Shown here: positions 1-5,398 of the stretch, in pieces
Position numbering within the stretch: the stretch's first letter is position 1
Layout of the letters: each line of letters starts with the position of its first letter
Assembly (NCBI GenBank): GCA_964449275.1
Contig: CAYVAM010000250.1
Location: 1 to 5,398, forward strand
Length of the DNA: 5,398 nt
Source: JAUVZF01 sp964449275
GTDB lineage: Bacteria > Planctomycetota > Phycisphaerae > FEN-1346
Direction: 5' to 3'
Position numbers and translations under genes: made by a program
Notes under the pieces: generated by a model
Told to the model about the DNA's origin: nothing
Seen by the model: the letters and a program-made list of their open reading frames with translations, nothing else
The model's database searches: none

Positions 1-2
1 GC

Positions 3-956
3 GAAGACGGCCGCCGCGTCATCTTCGGCTCGGAGGACATGCACGTCTATTGCCTGAACGTGGCCGACGGGCGACTGCTCTGGAGGTCGCGGAAACTGGC
101 GGGCCTCAGCCAGCGGGATCACTTCCCCGTCATCACGAAGGGCCTCGCCCTGGTGACGACCAACCCCGTCCACGAGTTCCACTGGACGCTGACGACGCAC
201 CAGGAGATGCTCATCAAGCGGACGGGCTTTGAGGGGAAGGACACGCGGTACATCCCCGGCACGGCCGCCGACGTGCGGGCCGAACAGGAGGCCATCCTCG
301 CGCACCTCGCGCGCCGGCCGTCGGAGCAGACGTTCTACGCCTTCCGCGTCGCGGACGGCGCCGAGCCGTGGACGGCGCCGGTGCTCTACACGGCAGGCCT
401 GCACAACCCGCCCACGCCGCCGTGCGTCAACCTCGCCACCGGCGACGTGTACGTCTTTCTGCGGACGGCCTACGGCACGTGGGACGGCGGCGGCGAAGTC
501 CGTCCGTACACGGCGCCCGGCAAACTCGACCTCGCGACCGGCCGCGTGATGCTCCTCCAGCACGGGTACAAGTCGAAAGAGCCCGGCCGTCCGCCCGGTC
601 GCAAGGACATGCCGTGGATGCAGTTCAACTCCATCGGCGACGAGACGCAGACCCTTGCGGCCAGCCCGCGGCGCCTCTTCTCGATCCACCAGGGGTACAT
701 CGGCTCCATGAACTTCGAGACAGGCCTGATGAAAAACTTCTACGGCAAGCGCGATACGTACGGCGGGTTCTACGGGGCCGGCAACTTCGGGTGGGAGAAG
801 GACGGCGGCCGCGAGAAGGCACGCGCCGCCGGACAGCCGTACGGTCTGGTCAACGAGTGGCACGGCCCGGCGAAGGCCATCGTCAGCGTCGTCGGCCGGT
901 ACGTCTACTATCCCGTCGGGTCGCAGGTCATCTGTTTGAAGGGCGAAGGGCGATGA
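3..956 (+). CDS. PQQ-like beta-propeller repeat protein, C-terminal part (5' end outside window)
   Basis: The reading frame is open from the first complete codon, so the gene starts before the window; the visible part is 317 residues and ends at TGA 954-956. An ATG lies at 39, but the propeller strand VIFGSED before it continues through it, so it is not the true start. Repeats resembling PQQ/quinoprotein propeller blades are visible: a strand pair ending in DGRLLW (about residues 6-27), FYAFRVADGAEPW, GKLDLATGRVMLL, LFSIHQGYIGSMNFETG, and a closing blade near the end (VVGRYVYYPVGSQVICLKG). Blades of this kind occur in PQQ-dependent dehydrogenases, in BamB-like scaffolds and in many secreted planctomycete proteins. 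No catalytic PQQ site can be judged from this fragment, so a scaffold or binding role is as likely as an enzyme. It overlaps the next gene by ATGA, which suggests translational coupling. Export is inferred from family and partner, as the N-terminus is missing. Confidence 0.8.
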   Translation, partial: EDGRRVIFGSEDMHVYCLNVADGRLLWRSRKLAGLSQRDHFPVITKGLALVTTNPVHEFHWTLTTHQEMLIKRTGFEGKDTRYIPGTAADVRAEQEAILAHLARRPSEQTFYAFRVADGAEPWTAPVLYTAGLHNPPTPPCVNLATGDVYVFLRTAYGTWDGGGEVRPYTAPGKLDLATGRVMLLQHGYKSKEPGRPPGRKDMPWMQFNSIGDETQTLAASPRRLFSIHQGYIGSMNFETGLMKNFYGKRDTYGGFYGAGNFGWEKDGGREKARAAGQPYGLVNEWHGPAKAIVSVVGRYVYYPVGSQVICLKGEGR

Positions 957-2170
957 GACCCTCCCGCGTGCGGAGCCTGATCGCGGCGGCACTGGCCGTT
1001 GCGGCCGCGGCCTGGTGGTCTGCGGCATCGGCGCAGAACGTCGTGGACGATAACCCGGAGACCCGGCGGATCGGCCGCGTGACGCTCGGGCCCGCGGACG
1101 TCGAGGCGCTCGTGGCCGAGACGCCCGACTTTGCCGCAACGGCAAAGGGCGCCGAGGCGGAGCGCGTGCGCGCCAAACTCGGGCGCCACGTCGCGGAGTT
1201 CGTCGCGGGGTTCCCGTGGAAAGCCTTCCACAACACGCTGGGCATCAGCGGGTACGAAGCGTATTTCAACCATCCCGACGAGATGTTCCACTGCCTGGCG
1301 ATCGCCCTGCCGCAGTTGAAAGCGGAGGTCGCCACGGCGACCAGGAAGTTGCTGGCCGCCCAACTGGGCGAGAACCCGCCGTTCGCCGTCCAGGGGTTCC
1401 AGAACACGGATGGCCGACCGCGCGAGCGGTACGGCGTACCGGAAGAGGTCCGGATTAAGCGTCGCGGCAAAGCGAACGGGGCCCTGGGTGTGTACGCCTT
1501 CTGGGCCTGGTGTCACTGGGCGGGCGATAGCGACGCCGCAAAGATTTATTGGGCCGCTGTCAAAGAGCGAATGACACCCGTCCTGGAAAGCCAATACCGC
1601 TTCGACATCACCAGACGTGACTACGCGGGCGACGAGGCCGAGCGGCTGAACGCCGACCTCGCGGGACTGGTCGGCCTGGTGCGCCTCGCAAAGATGAACG
1701 GCGACCGCCGGACGGAGGCCAAGGCGAAGGCGCGAGCGGTCGAACTGTTGACCCTTCGCGTTAACCTCGAACGTGTCAACCCGAATATCCTGGAGAGGAC
1801 GCGTTCGGCCTCCAAGACCCTGCACATCGCCAAACTGGCGCGGTACTGCCGCCTGGTGCCGGAGGTCGGCCGCGCGGTCCGCGCCTTGAGCGACGGGACG
1901 GGCCCCATGCGCCTGGAGGCGTTCCGTGAGAAACGAAACGCGTGGTACCTGGCCTTCACGGAGCGGCTGATCGGCGGCGAGAACTACGTCAGCCCGCCGC
2001 ACATGGGCCGCGCCCTGATGGCCGGGGCCACGTTCATCGAAGAACTCCCCGGCGAGGAGTTGCTGACATTCGTCGATATCCCCTGGTGCAAAGGCGACTT
2101 TTACTTCATCGAGAAATGCGCGTACGGACTGTGGGCGGCTGCCGGAAACAAATGGAAAGCAATAGACTGA
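953..2170 (+). CDS. Exported protein of unknown function, co-translated with the propeller protein
   Basis: I do not recognise this 405-residue protein. The frame is open further upstream, but ATG 953 is chosen because it overlaps the preceding stop (ATGA), has an AAGGG-type Shine-Dalgarno just before it, and begins a textbook signal peptide: basic MRPSRVR, an Ala/Val/Trp-rich core at about 9-24, and an ASA site at 25-27 with cleavage likely before Gln28. The mature chain looks mainly alpha-helical, with amphipathic stretches at about 47-90, 115-140, 176-212, 230-270 and 285-312. It has aromatic clusters such as FWAWCHW (183-189), YEAYFNHPDEMFHC (101-114) and a C-terminal IPWCKGDFYF (376-385). 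This pattern recalls helical-repeat or alpha/alpha-barrel proteins, which is only an impression. No catalytic motif is evident. Coupling to a propeller protein suggests the two form an extracytoplasmic complex. It converges with ribF, 12 nt between stops, and no terminator is visible in that gap. Confidence 0.85.
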   Translation: MRPSRVRSLIAAALAVAAAAWWSAASAQNVVDDNPETRRIGRVTLGPADVEALVAETPDFAATAKGAEAERVRAKLGRHVAEFVAGFPWKAFHNTLGISGYEAYFNHPDEMFHCLAIALPQLKAEVATATRKLLAAQLGENPPFAVQGFQNTDGRPRERYGVPEEVRIKRRGKANGALGVYAFWAWCHWAGDSDAAKIYWAAVKERMTPVLESQYRFDITRRDYAGDEAERLNADLAGLVGLVRLAKMNGDRRTEAKAKARAVELLTLRVNLERVNPNILERTRSASKTLHIAKLARYCRLVPEVGRAVRALSDGTGPMRLEAFREKRNAWYLAFTERLIGGENYVSPPHMGRALMAGATFIEELPGEELLTFVDIPWCKGDFYFIEKCAYGLWAAAGNKWKAID

Positions 2171-2182
2171 CGTGCCCGTGCG

Positions 2183-3112
2183 CTAGCCGCCGGCCAGAAG
2201 TTCCCGCACCCGCTCGCAATCTTCGCCCATCTGGGCTTTGAGGGCGTCGGCGTCGGCGAAGGTTTGCTGGGGGCGAAGGTACTCGACGAAGTCGATGGCC
2301 GCCTGCTCGCCGTAGAGTTCGCCGTCGAAATCCAGCAGGAACGCCTCAACGGTAACGGGCTCATCCGTGTCGAAGGTCGGCGCACAGCCGACACTGACGG
2401 CCGCCGCGTGTCGGCCGCCGCGCACACCGGCCCAGCCTGCGTACACGCCCTCGGCCGGCACCAGAAACCGCGGCGCTTCGACGTTGACCGTGGGGTACCC
2501 CAGCCGCGCGCCGCGGTGGCGCCCTTCGACGACCGTGCCGACGTACGCGTACGGACGGCCGAGGCAGCGTGCGGCCTCGGCGACGCGTCCGTCACTGATG
2601 AGGCGGCGGATACGCGTGCTGGAGACGCGCCGGCCGTCCACCTCGACGTCGGCGACGAACTCGGCCTCGAAGCCGCACGCTGCGGCCAATTTGGTCAGCC
2701 GCTCTCGGTTGCCGGCGCCGCCGGCGCCGAAACGGAAATCGGCGCCCTCGACGACGGCTGCGGCGGCGAGGTGCTTGCACACGACCTCCCGCACAAACGT
2801 CTCGGGTGGCATTTTCAGAACGGCGGTCGCGTCGCGCGGCCAGATGACGGCGGCGATGCCGATCTCGCGCATCAGTTCCAGTTTCCGGCCGAACGTCTGG
2901 ATGAGCGGCGGCGCCTCGTCCGGACGCAGGACCGCGAGCGGGTGCGGATGGAACGTAAACACGACGGGCGCGGCGTCCAACTGGCGGGCCTGCTCGACCG
3001 CGCGCCCGAGGACCTTCCGGTGGCCCACGTGGACACCGTCGAACACCCCGACACTCAGGACACCGCCCTTGAAGTCGGGCGGCAGGTTGTCGAGTTCGCG
3101 GATGAGTTCCAC
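2183..3112 (-). CDS. ribF: Bifunctional riboflavin kinase / FMN adenylyltransferase (FAD synthetase)
   Basis: This cytoplasmic enzyme phosphorylates riboflavin to FMN and then adenylylates FMN to FAD. The 309-residue product matches the usual RibF length of about 300-320. The N-terminal nucleotidyltransferase domain shows GVFDGVHVGHRKV (22-34), FTFHPHP (52-58), GADFRFG (123-129) and VSSTRIRRLISDG (163-175). The C-terminal kinase domain shows GRHRGARLGYPTVN (197-210, holding the PTxN motif), a GVYAGW strand (222-227) and VEAFLLDFDGELYG (255-268), whose Glu256 is the likely catalytic base by family comparison; FVEYLRPQQTF follows. The frame is open to 3262, but the extra 50 residues are Arg-rich, cross a palindrome and are not family-like. 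GTG 3112 begins the family N-terminus and has a GAGG Shine-Dalgarno 6 nt away. ribF often sits near truB or rpsO; here it follows two membrane-protein genes, which may be chance or co-transcription. No key residue is missing. Confidence 0.96.
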   Translation of the reverse strand: MELIRELDNLPPDFKGGVLSVGVFDGVHVGHRKVLGRAVEQARQLDAAPVVFTFHPHPLAVLRPDEAPPLIQTFGRKLELMREIGIAAVIWPRDATAVLKMPPETFVREVVCKHLAAAAVVEGADFRFGAGGAGNRERLTKLAAACGFEAEFVADVEVDGRRVSSTRIRRLISDGRVAEAARCLGRPYAYVGTVVEGRHRGARLGYPTVNVEAPRFLVPAEGVYAGWAGVRGGRHAAAVSVGCAPTFDTDEPVTVEAFLLDFDGELYGEQAAIDFVEYLRPQQTFADADALKAQMGEDCERVRELLAGG

Positions 3113-3116
3113 GGTA

Positions 3117-3122
3117 CACCTC
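3117..3122 (-). promoter_or_regulatory. Shine-Dalgarno deciding the ribF GTG start
   Basis: On the minus strand GAGGTG precedes GTG 3110-3112, with 6 nt between GAGG and the start codon. It supports the GTG as the true ribF start over the longer open frame that reaches 3262. Confidence 0.75.
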
Positions 3123-3137
3123 GGCACTCGCGCGAAA

Positions 3138-3161
3138 CATGGCCACGCGAGCGTGGCCATG
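3138..3161. repeat. Perfect palindrome (11-bp arms) upstream of ribF
   Basis: CATGGCCACGC (3138-3148) and GCGTGGCCATG (3151-3161) are exact reverse complements around a GA centre. In RNA this would fold as a 10-bp stem with a 4-nt loop. Read toward ribF, the hairpin ends 15 nt before its Shine-Dalgarno. Only TTT follows it on that strand, so it is a poor intrinsic terminator. It may be a dispersed REP-like palindrome, an mRNA processing or stability element, or a protein-binding site; the sequence alone cannot decide. Confidence 0.8.
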
Positions 3162-3187
3162 CCACCCGCCTCGCGAACGAACACGCG

Positions 3188-3205
3188 CGCGGGACAAGCC
3201 CGGCG
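3188..3205. repeat. Small imperfect hairpin in the gap upstream of ribF
   Basis: CGCGGG (3188-3193) can pair with CCCG-CG (3199-3205, one bulged G at 3203) around the loop ACAAG. It sits 14 nt beyond the stop of the 151-residue membrane-protein gene. Neither strand has a T-run after it, so it is not a convincing terminator. In GC-rich DNA a stem this short could be chance. Confidence 0.3.
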
Positions 3206-3218
3206 GCTAACGCGGCGT

Positions 3219-3674
3219 TCACGTGTTCGGCTGGATCCAGACGTAGTAGATAGCCGCGGCAATCTGGACGGCGATGAGCGTGCACGCCGTGTAGTTGCAG
3301 ACCATGTGCAGGCGCGGGCGGCCGCGGTCCTCGCCGGCAGGCTTTGCTACGAGCCCGCTTCCAATCACCCATGCCACCGTGTACAGCGCCACCACGACGA
3401 TTCCCAGGACGAGGTGCAGCGTCCGGACGGCGTCCGGCAAGACGTGCTCGGGAAGCAGCCACCTGTGCATGGCGGCGCCGAAGAAGAATCCGATGTAAAG
3501 CATGACGTAATACACCAGTCCGCACGCCGTGTGCGTTTTCAGTTTGAAGCGTCCGGGCAGGGCGCTGGCGCCGCCCTCCCCTTGCGTCGCCCGCACAAGA
3601 CCCAGGTATCCGGCAATTGTGCCAATGACGACCGCCAGGATCATCCATGCGGCATGAATTGTGACGTAAAGCAT
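3219..3674 (-). CDS. Four-helix membrane protein with conserved-looking histidines (possible b-type cytochrome-like)
   Basis: This 151-residue integral membrane protein is not assigned to a family with certainty. Four hydrophobic segments are visible at about 2-24, 48-68, 83-108 and 122-146. Histidines lie at or near the start of each: His7, His48, His87 and His123, with His70 just after the second segment. Histidines on paired helices are the usual heme-binding arrangement in small cytochrome b561-like four-helix proteins, so a heme b electron carrier is plausible. That is inference; no CxxCH site is present, which rules out covalent heme c. The frame is open upstream to 4229, but that part is only the shadow of the neighbouring gene. 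ATG 3674 has an excellent AGGAGGTG Shine-Dalgarno and begins the first hydrophobic segment directly. The gene starts 14 nt after the preceding membrane-protein gene, so the two are an operon pair. ribF follows after 106 nt. Confidence 0.85.
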   Translation of the reverse strand: MLYVTIHAAWMILAVVIGTIAGYLGLVRATQGEGGASALPGRFKLKTHTACGLVYYVMLYIGFFFGAAMHRWLLPEHVLPDAVRTLHLVLGIVVVALYTVAWVIGSGLVAKPAGEDRGRPRLHMVCNYTACTLIAVQIAAAIYYVWIQPNT

Positions 3675-3680
3675 AGCGGG

Positions 3681-3688
3681 CACCTCCT
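3681..3688 (-). promoter_or_regulatory. Strong Shine-Dalgarno fixing the ATG 3674 start
   Basis: AGGAGGTG on the minus strand lies between the stop of the 170-residue membrane gene (3689-3691) and ATG 3674, with 8 nt from GGAGG to the start. It shows that translation begins here rather than at far-upstream starts in the same open frame. Confidence 0.8.
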
Positions 3689-4201
3689 CTAAGCCTTGAG
3701 CGCACTCAATTCTATGGCAAACGAGCGGGCAAGCCACAAGGGAATAATGCCGACGAGGCCGAAGGCACAGTCGATGAGTTGCCAGGAGAACGGGATGCCC
3801 CGCACGTGGCCGAATACGAACGACCACGGGATAACGAGGATGCAGGCGATCACGCCGAACGTGATGACCCAGAGGTTGCGGACGGGATCGAGGATGGCGC
3901 CGACGAACAGAATCCCCAGCACCACGTGGGCGAAGGCCAGCCAGTCGAAGCCGTAAGCGATGAAGGGGTACCGCGCGTCTGTCTCGCGGACGCCGCAGCG
4001 GACCTTCGCGATCCAGTGGGCAAGGCCCGCGTGGTCCTGCGGGTCCGCGTCGTGCGGCAGACCCAGCAGTCCCGCGAGCACGTCCAGTTCCCACCGGACC
4101 GGAATCGCCGTCGCACCCGCGGCGACGAGGCAGACTGTGAAGATCACGAGGATGATGCGCGTGCGGCGCAGCAAGATGCGGCGACGCGAGCCCGCGGTCA
4201 T
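3689..4201 (-). CDS. Uncharacterised multi-pass membrane protein, 170 residues
   Basis: I do not recognise a named family. The N-terminus is very basic (MTAGSRRRILLRRTR), followed by a membrane segment at about 15-34. A soluble stretch at about 35-78 contains His50, His57, His62 and Cys69. Three further hydrophobic segments lie at about 83-104, 110-130 and 140-160. By the positive-inside rule the N-terminus is cytoplasmic and the 35-78 stretch is outside. Likely conserved features are YPFIAYGFDWLAFAHVVLG (78-96, His92 in the second segment), DPVRNLWVI (105-113) and HVRGIPFSWQLIDCAFG (132-148). ATG 4201 is preceded by a purine-rich GGGGAAGG, a slightly close but usable ribosome site. The stop lies 14 nt before the next membrane-protein gene, so the two products probably work together in the membrane. 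A terminator behind porB implies that this pair has its own promoter in 4202-4291, though I cannot point to clear -35/-10 boxes there. Confidence 0.83.
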   Translation of the reverse strand: MTAGSRRRILLRRTRIILVIFTVCLVAAGATAIPVRWELDVLAGLLGLPHDADPQDHAGLAHWIAKVRCGVRETDARYPFIAYGFDWLAFAHVVLGILFVGAILDPVRNLWVITFGVIACILVIPWSFVFGHVRGIPFSWQLIDCAFGLVGIIPLWLARSFAIELSALKA

Positions 4202-4291
4202 CGGCCTTCCCCTTTCGATCCCCCCCCATGGTGCTCGCCGGGCGCAGCGGAATCCCTCGCCGAAAAGATCTCCGCGAACGAAGGGCGCGTG

Positions 4292-4321
4292 AAAACGCGG
4301 CGGGTCAGGACACCCGCCGCG
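4292..4321 (-). terminator. Intrinsic (Rho-independent) terminator after porB
   Basis: Read on the minus strand, CGCGGCGGGT (4321-4312) pairs perfectly with ACCCGCCGCG (4305-4296) around a 6-nt loop, and TTTT (4295-4292) follows at once. This 10-bp GC-rich stem with a short T-run lies 29 nt past the porB stop. The plus strand shows no T-run after the stem, so it acts for the leftward porB transcript. It separates porB from the membrane-protein genes. Confidence 0.8.
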
Positions 4322-4350
4322 CGAACACGTGAGCCAAATCGCCGTGCGGC

Positions 4351-5325
4351 CTATGCCGTTGCCTCGGCCTCTTGCTCCTCGGCCATTTTGGCAACCTTGG
4401 CCTCAGCCTCTTTGGCGAAGTCGGGGACGGCATCGTCGCCGTAGAACTTGCGGATGTTCTTGGCCGCCAGGGCCTGGATGCGGACGATCTGCCCCGCGCC
4501 GCCCTCGGCGCGGAACAGGTGACGGAACCGGCCCTGTGGCTTCAGGTACTCTTCGACAGGCTTCCATCCTTCCTTCGGCGGTTTATGCGGCTTGGTCTCG
4601 CCCTCGATGATCTCGTAGAGCGGATAGCAGCCCGTCTCGAACGCCAACCGGGCGATGACGGCCGTCTGCGACGGGTCGCTCCGCCAACCCAGCGGGCACA
4701 CCACATGGACCTGGAGGTACTTCGTGCCGCGATACGAGAGCGCCTTCTTGACCATGCGCGGCAGTTCGCGGTAGTAGCCGCACGAGCCCACGCCGATGTA
4801 CGGGATGTTGTGCGCGGCCATGATGGCCGGCATATCCTTCTTCAGCCGGTCGTTGCCCCAGGAGACCTTGCCGGCGGGGCTGGTCGTGGTGGCGGCATCG
4901 AACGGCGTCAGGCTGGAGCGCTGAATGCCGGTGTTCATGTAGGCCTCGTTGTCCCAGCAGCAGTAGAGGATGTCGTCACCGCGCTCGGCCGCGCCGCTGA
5001 GGCAGCCGATGCCGATGTCGGCCGTACCGCCGTCGCCGCCGGTCCCGATGACGTTGACGCCTTCGAGTTTGCCCCTGTGCTTGAGGCCGTAGTACACGCC
5101 GGACGCAACGGCGGCCGAGTTCTCGAACAGGCTGTGGATCCACGGCGCGGCCCACGAGGAGGTCGGGTAGCGCGACGTAAAGATCTCCGAGCACCCGGTG
5201 CAACTGGTGAAGATGGTGTTCTTGCCGGCCGCCTGGGCGACGATCCGCATCGCCATCGCTTCGCCGCAACCCAGGCACGACGTGTAGCCGGGCACCAAGA
5301 CGCGATCGCTGTAATCAAACTCCAC
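4351..5325 (-). CDS. porB: Pyruvate:ferredoxin oxidoreductase, beta subunit
   Basis: The beta subunit binds thiamine diphosphate and the proximal [4Fe-4S] cluster of the enzyme that interconverts pyruvate plus CoA and acetyl-CoA plus CO2 using ferredoxin, in the cytoplasm of anaerobes. The 324-residue chain shows SCLGCGE with Cys17 and Cys20, then Cys45 in SCTGCSE; the 2- and 24-residue spacings match the cluster ligands of single-chain PFOR. Cys210 in VVCPLGW fits the fourth ligand. The ThDP/Mg site is GTGGDGGTADIG (94-105) with Asn126 and Asn131 in WDNEAYMNTGIQ. The stretch SSLTPFDAATTTSPAGK (137-153) is typical of pyruvate-type beta subunits rather than 2-oxoglutarate ones, though substrate is inferred. 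The last 20 or so residues are an Ala/Glu/Lys-rich helical tail. GTG 5325 is chosen for its GGAGG Shine-Dalgarno and family-like N-terminus. The alpha and gamma/delta subunits are expected upstream, beyond the window. A terminator follows. Confidence 0.95.
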   Translation of the reverse strand: MEFDYSDRVLVPGYTSCLGCGEAMAMRIVAQAAGKNTIFTSCTGCSEIFTSRYPTSSWAAPWIHSLFENSAAVASGVYYGLKHRGKLEGVNVIGTGGDGGTADIGIGCLSGAAERGDDILYCCWDNEAYMNTGIQRSSLTPFDAATTTSPAGKVSWGNDRLKKDMPAIMAAHNIPYIGVGSCGYYRELPRMVKKALSYRGTKYLQVHVVCPLGWRSDPSQTAVIARLAFETGCYPLYEIIEGETKPHKPPKEGWKPVEEYLKPQGRFRHLFRAEGGAGQIVRIQALAAKNIRKFYGDDAVPDFAKEAEAKVAKMAEEQEAEATA

Positions 5326-5332
5326 GGTTTGT

Positions 5333-5337
5333 CCTCC
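5333..5337 (-). promoter_or_regulatory. Shine-Dalgarno deciding the porB GTG start
   Basis: GGAGG on the minus strand lies 7 nt before GTG 5325, an ideal distance. An ATG at 5339 (minus strand) overlaps this site but is in another frame that ends without any recognisable protein. Confidence 0.82.
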
Positions 5338-5343
5338 ATGTAG

Positions 5344-5364
5344 GGTGGGTGCTCAGCACCCACC
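5344..5364. repeat. Perfect palindrome (10-bp arms) just upstream of porB
   Basis: GGTGGGTGCT (5344-5353) and AGCACCCACC (5355-5364) are exact reverse complements around a single C. In RNA this folds as an 8-bp stem with a CTCAG loop. On the minus strand the hairpin ends 6 nt before the porB Shine-Dalgarno. No T-run follows, so it is not a terminator. It probably lies between the preceding por gene and porB, where a stem could set mRNA stability or relative expression. It may also be a copy of a dispersed palindromic repeat. Confidence 0.78.
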
Positions 5365-5398
5365 ACCGTTTCTCCGACGTTTTCTGCGACGTTTCCGC
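5365..5398 (-). other. Window edge: leader or 3' end of the gene upstream of porB
   Basis: These 34 nt cannot be assigned. On the minus strand one frame reads a basic Arg/Lys-rich peptide and stops (TGA) inside the palindrome; the other two frames stay open through it. An upstream gene such as the alpha subunit could therefore end here, but the visible part is too short to identify one. CGACGTTT occurs twice (5375-5382 and 5387-5394) with a 12-nt period. Confidence 0.3.

Noticed and set aside
908..2002. Long minus-strand open frame opposite the exported-protein gene
   Set aside because: It is a GC-driven shadow: the product is Arg/Pro-rich without recognisable domains, while the plus strand has a signal peptide and a coupled start.
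3138..3161. Palindrome as an intrinsic terminator
   Set aside because: Only three T follow it toward ribF, and no T-run follows on the other strand.
3113..3218. FMN riboswitch upstream of ribF
   Set aside because: The 106-nt gap holds a simple palindrome and a short hairpin; I cannot find the conserved multi-helix FMN aptamer segments.
2264..3253. Long plus-strand open frames opposite ribF
   Set aside because: The minus strand carries complete RibF motifs in both domains; the plus-strand products are low-complexity shadows.
3113..3262. N-terminal extension of RibF to 3262
   Set aside because: The 50 extra residues are Arg-rich, run through the palindrome and precede the normal RibF N-terminus, which has its own Shine-Dalgarno and GTG.
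3219..4229. Single 336-residue minus-strand protein covering both membrane genes
   Set aside because: Its first half is an Arg/Pro-rich out-of-frame reading of the 170-residue gene; the second half has its own strong ribosome site and ATG at 3674.
4372..5343. Plus-strand open frame of 323 codons opposite porB
   Set aside because: It mirrors porB codon for codon and has no recognisable motif, whereas porB has every expected cofactor ligand.
1..5398. CRISPR array, transposon ends, tRNA or rRNA
   Set aside because: There are no regularly spaced repeats, no transposase-like frame and no recognisable tRNA or rRNA segments in the short intergenic gaps.

Overview
The window is high-GC bacterial DNA with six protein-coding genes and almost no spare sequence. 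The mix suggests an anaerobic member of the Planctomycetota or a similar high-GC environmental lineage. Signs are a secreted PQQ-type beta-propeller protein coupled to an unfamiliar exported partner, a multi-subunit pyruvate:ferredoxin oxidoreductase, and GC-rich palindromes in short intergenic gaps. This placement is inferred from gene content and base composition; the window has no rRNA or other marker that would fix it.

Left part (1-2170, plus strand): the C-terminal 317 residues of a propeller protein, which begins before the window, overlap by ATGA with a 405-residue exported protein of unknown family. The two are almost certainly co-translated and probably act together outside the cytoplasm.

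Middle part (2183-4201, minus strand): three genes read leftward. A 170-residue and a 151-residue multi-pass membrane protein are 14 nt apart and form a tight pair. They are followed, after a 106-nt gap holding a perfect 11-bp inverted repeat, by ribF, the bifunctional riboflavin kinase/FMN adenylyltransferase that makes FMN and FAD. ribF converges with the exported-protein gene, with 12 nt between their stops.

Right part (4292-5398, minus strand): porB, the thiamine-diphosphate and iron-sulfur subunit of pyruvate:ferredoxin oxidoreductase, has all expected cofactor ligands and is followed by a good intrinsic terminator. Its GTG start has a strong Shine-Dalgarno, and just upstream is a second perfect palindrome. 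Other por subunits would be expected beyond the right edge.

I see no CRISPR array, transposase, tRNA, rRNA or defence system. The most unusual elements are the two perfect palindromes placed just upstream of GTG-started genes, the unassigned propeller-plus-exported-protein pair, and the membrane pair with histidines placed at membrane-segment ends.
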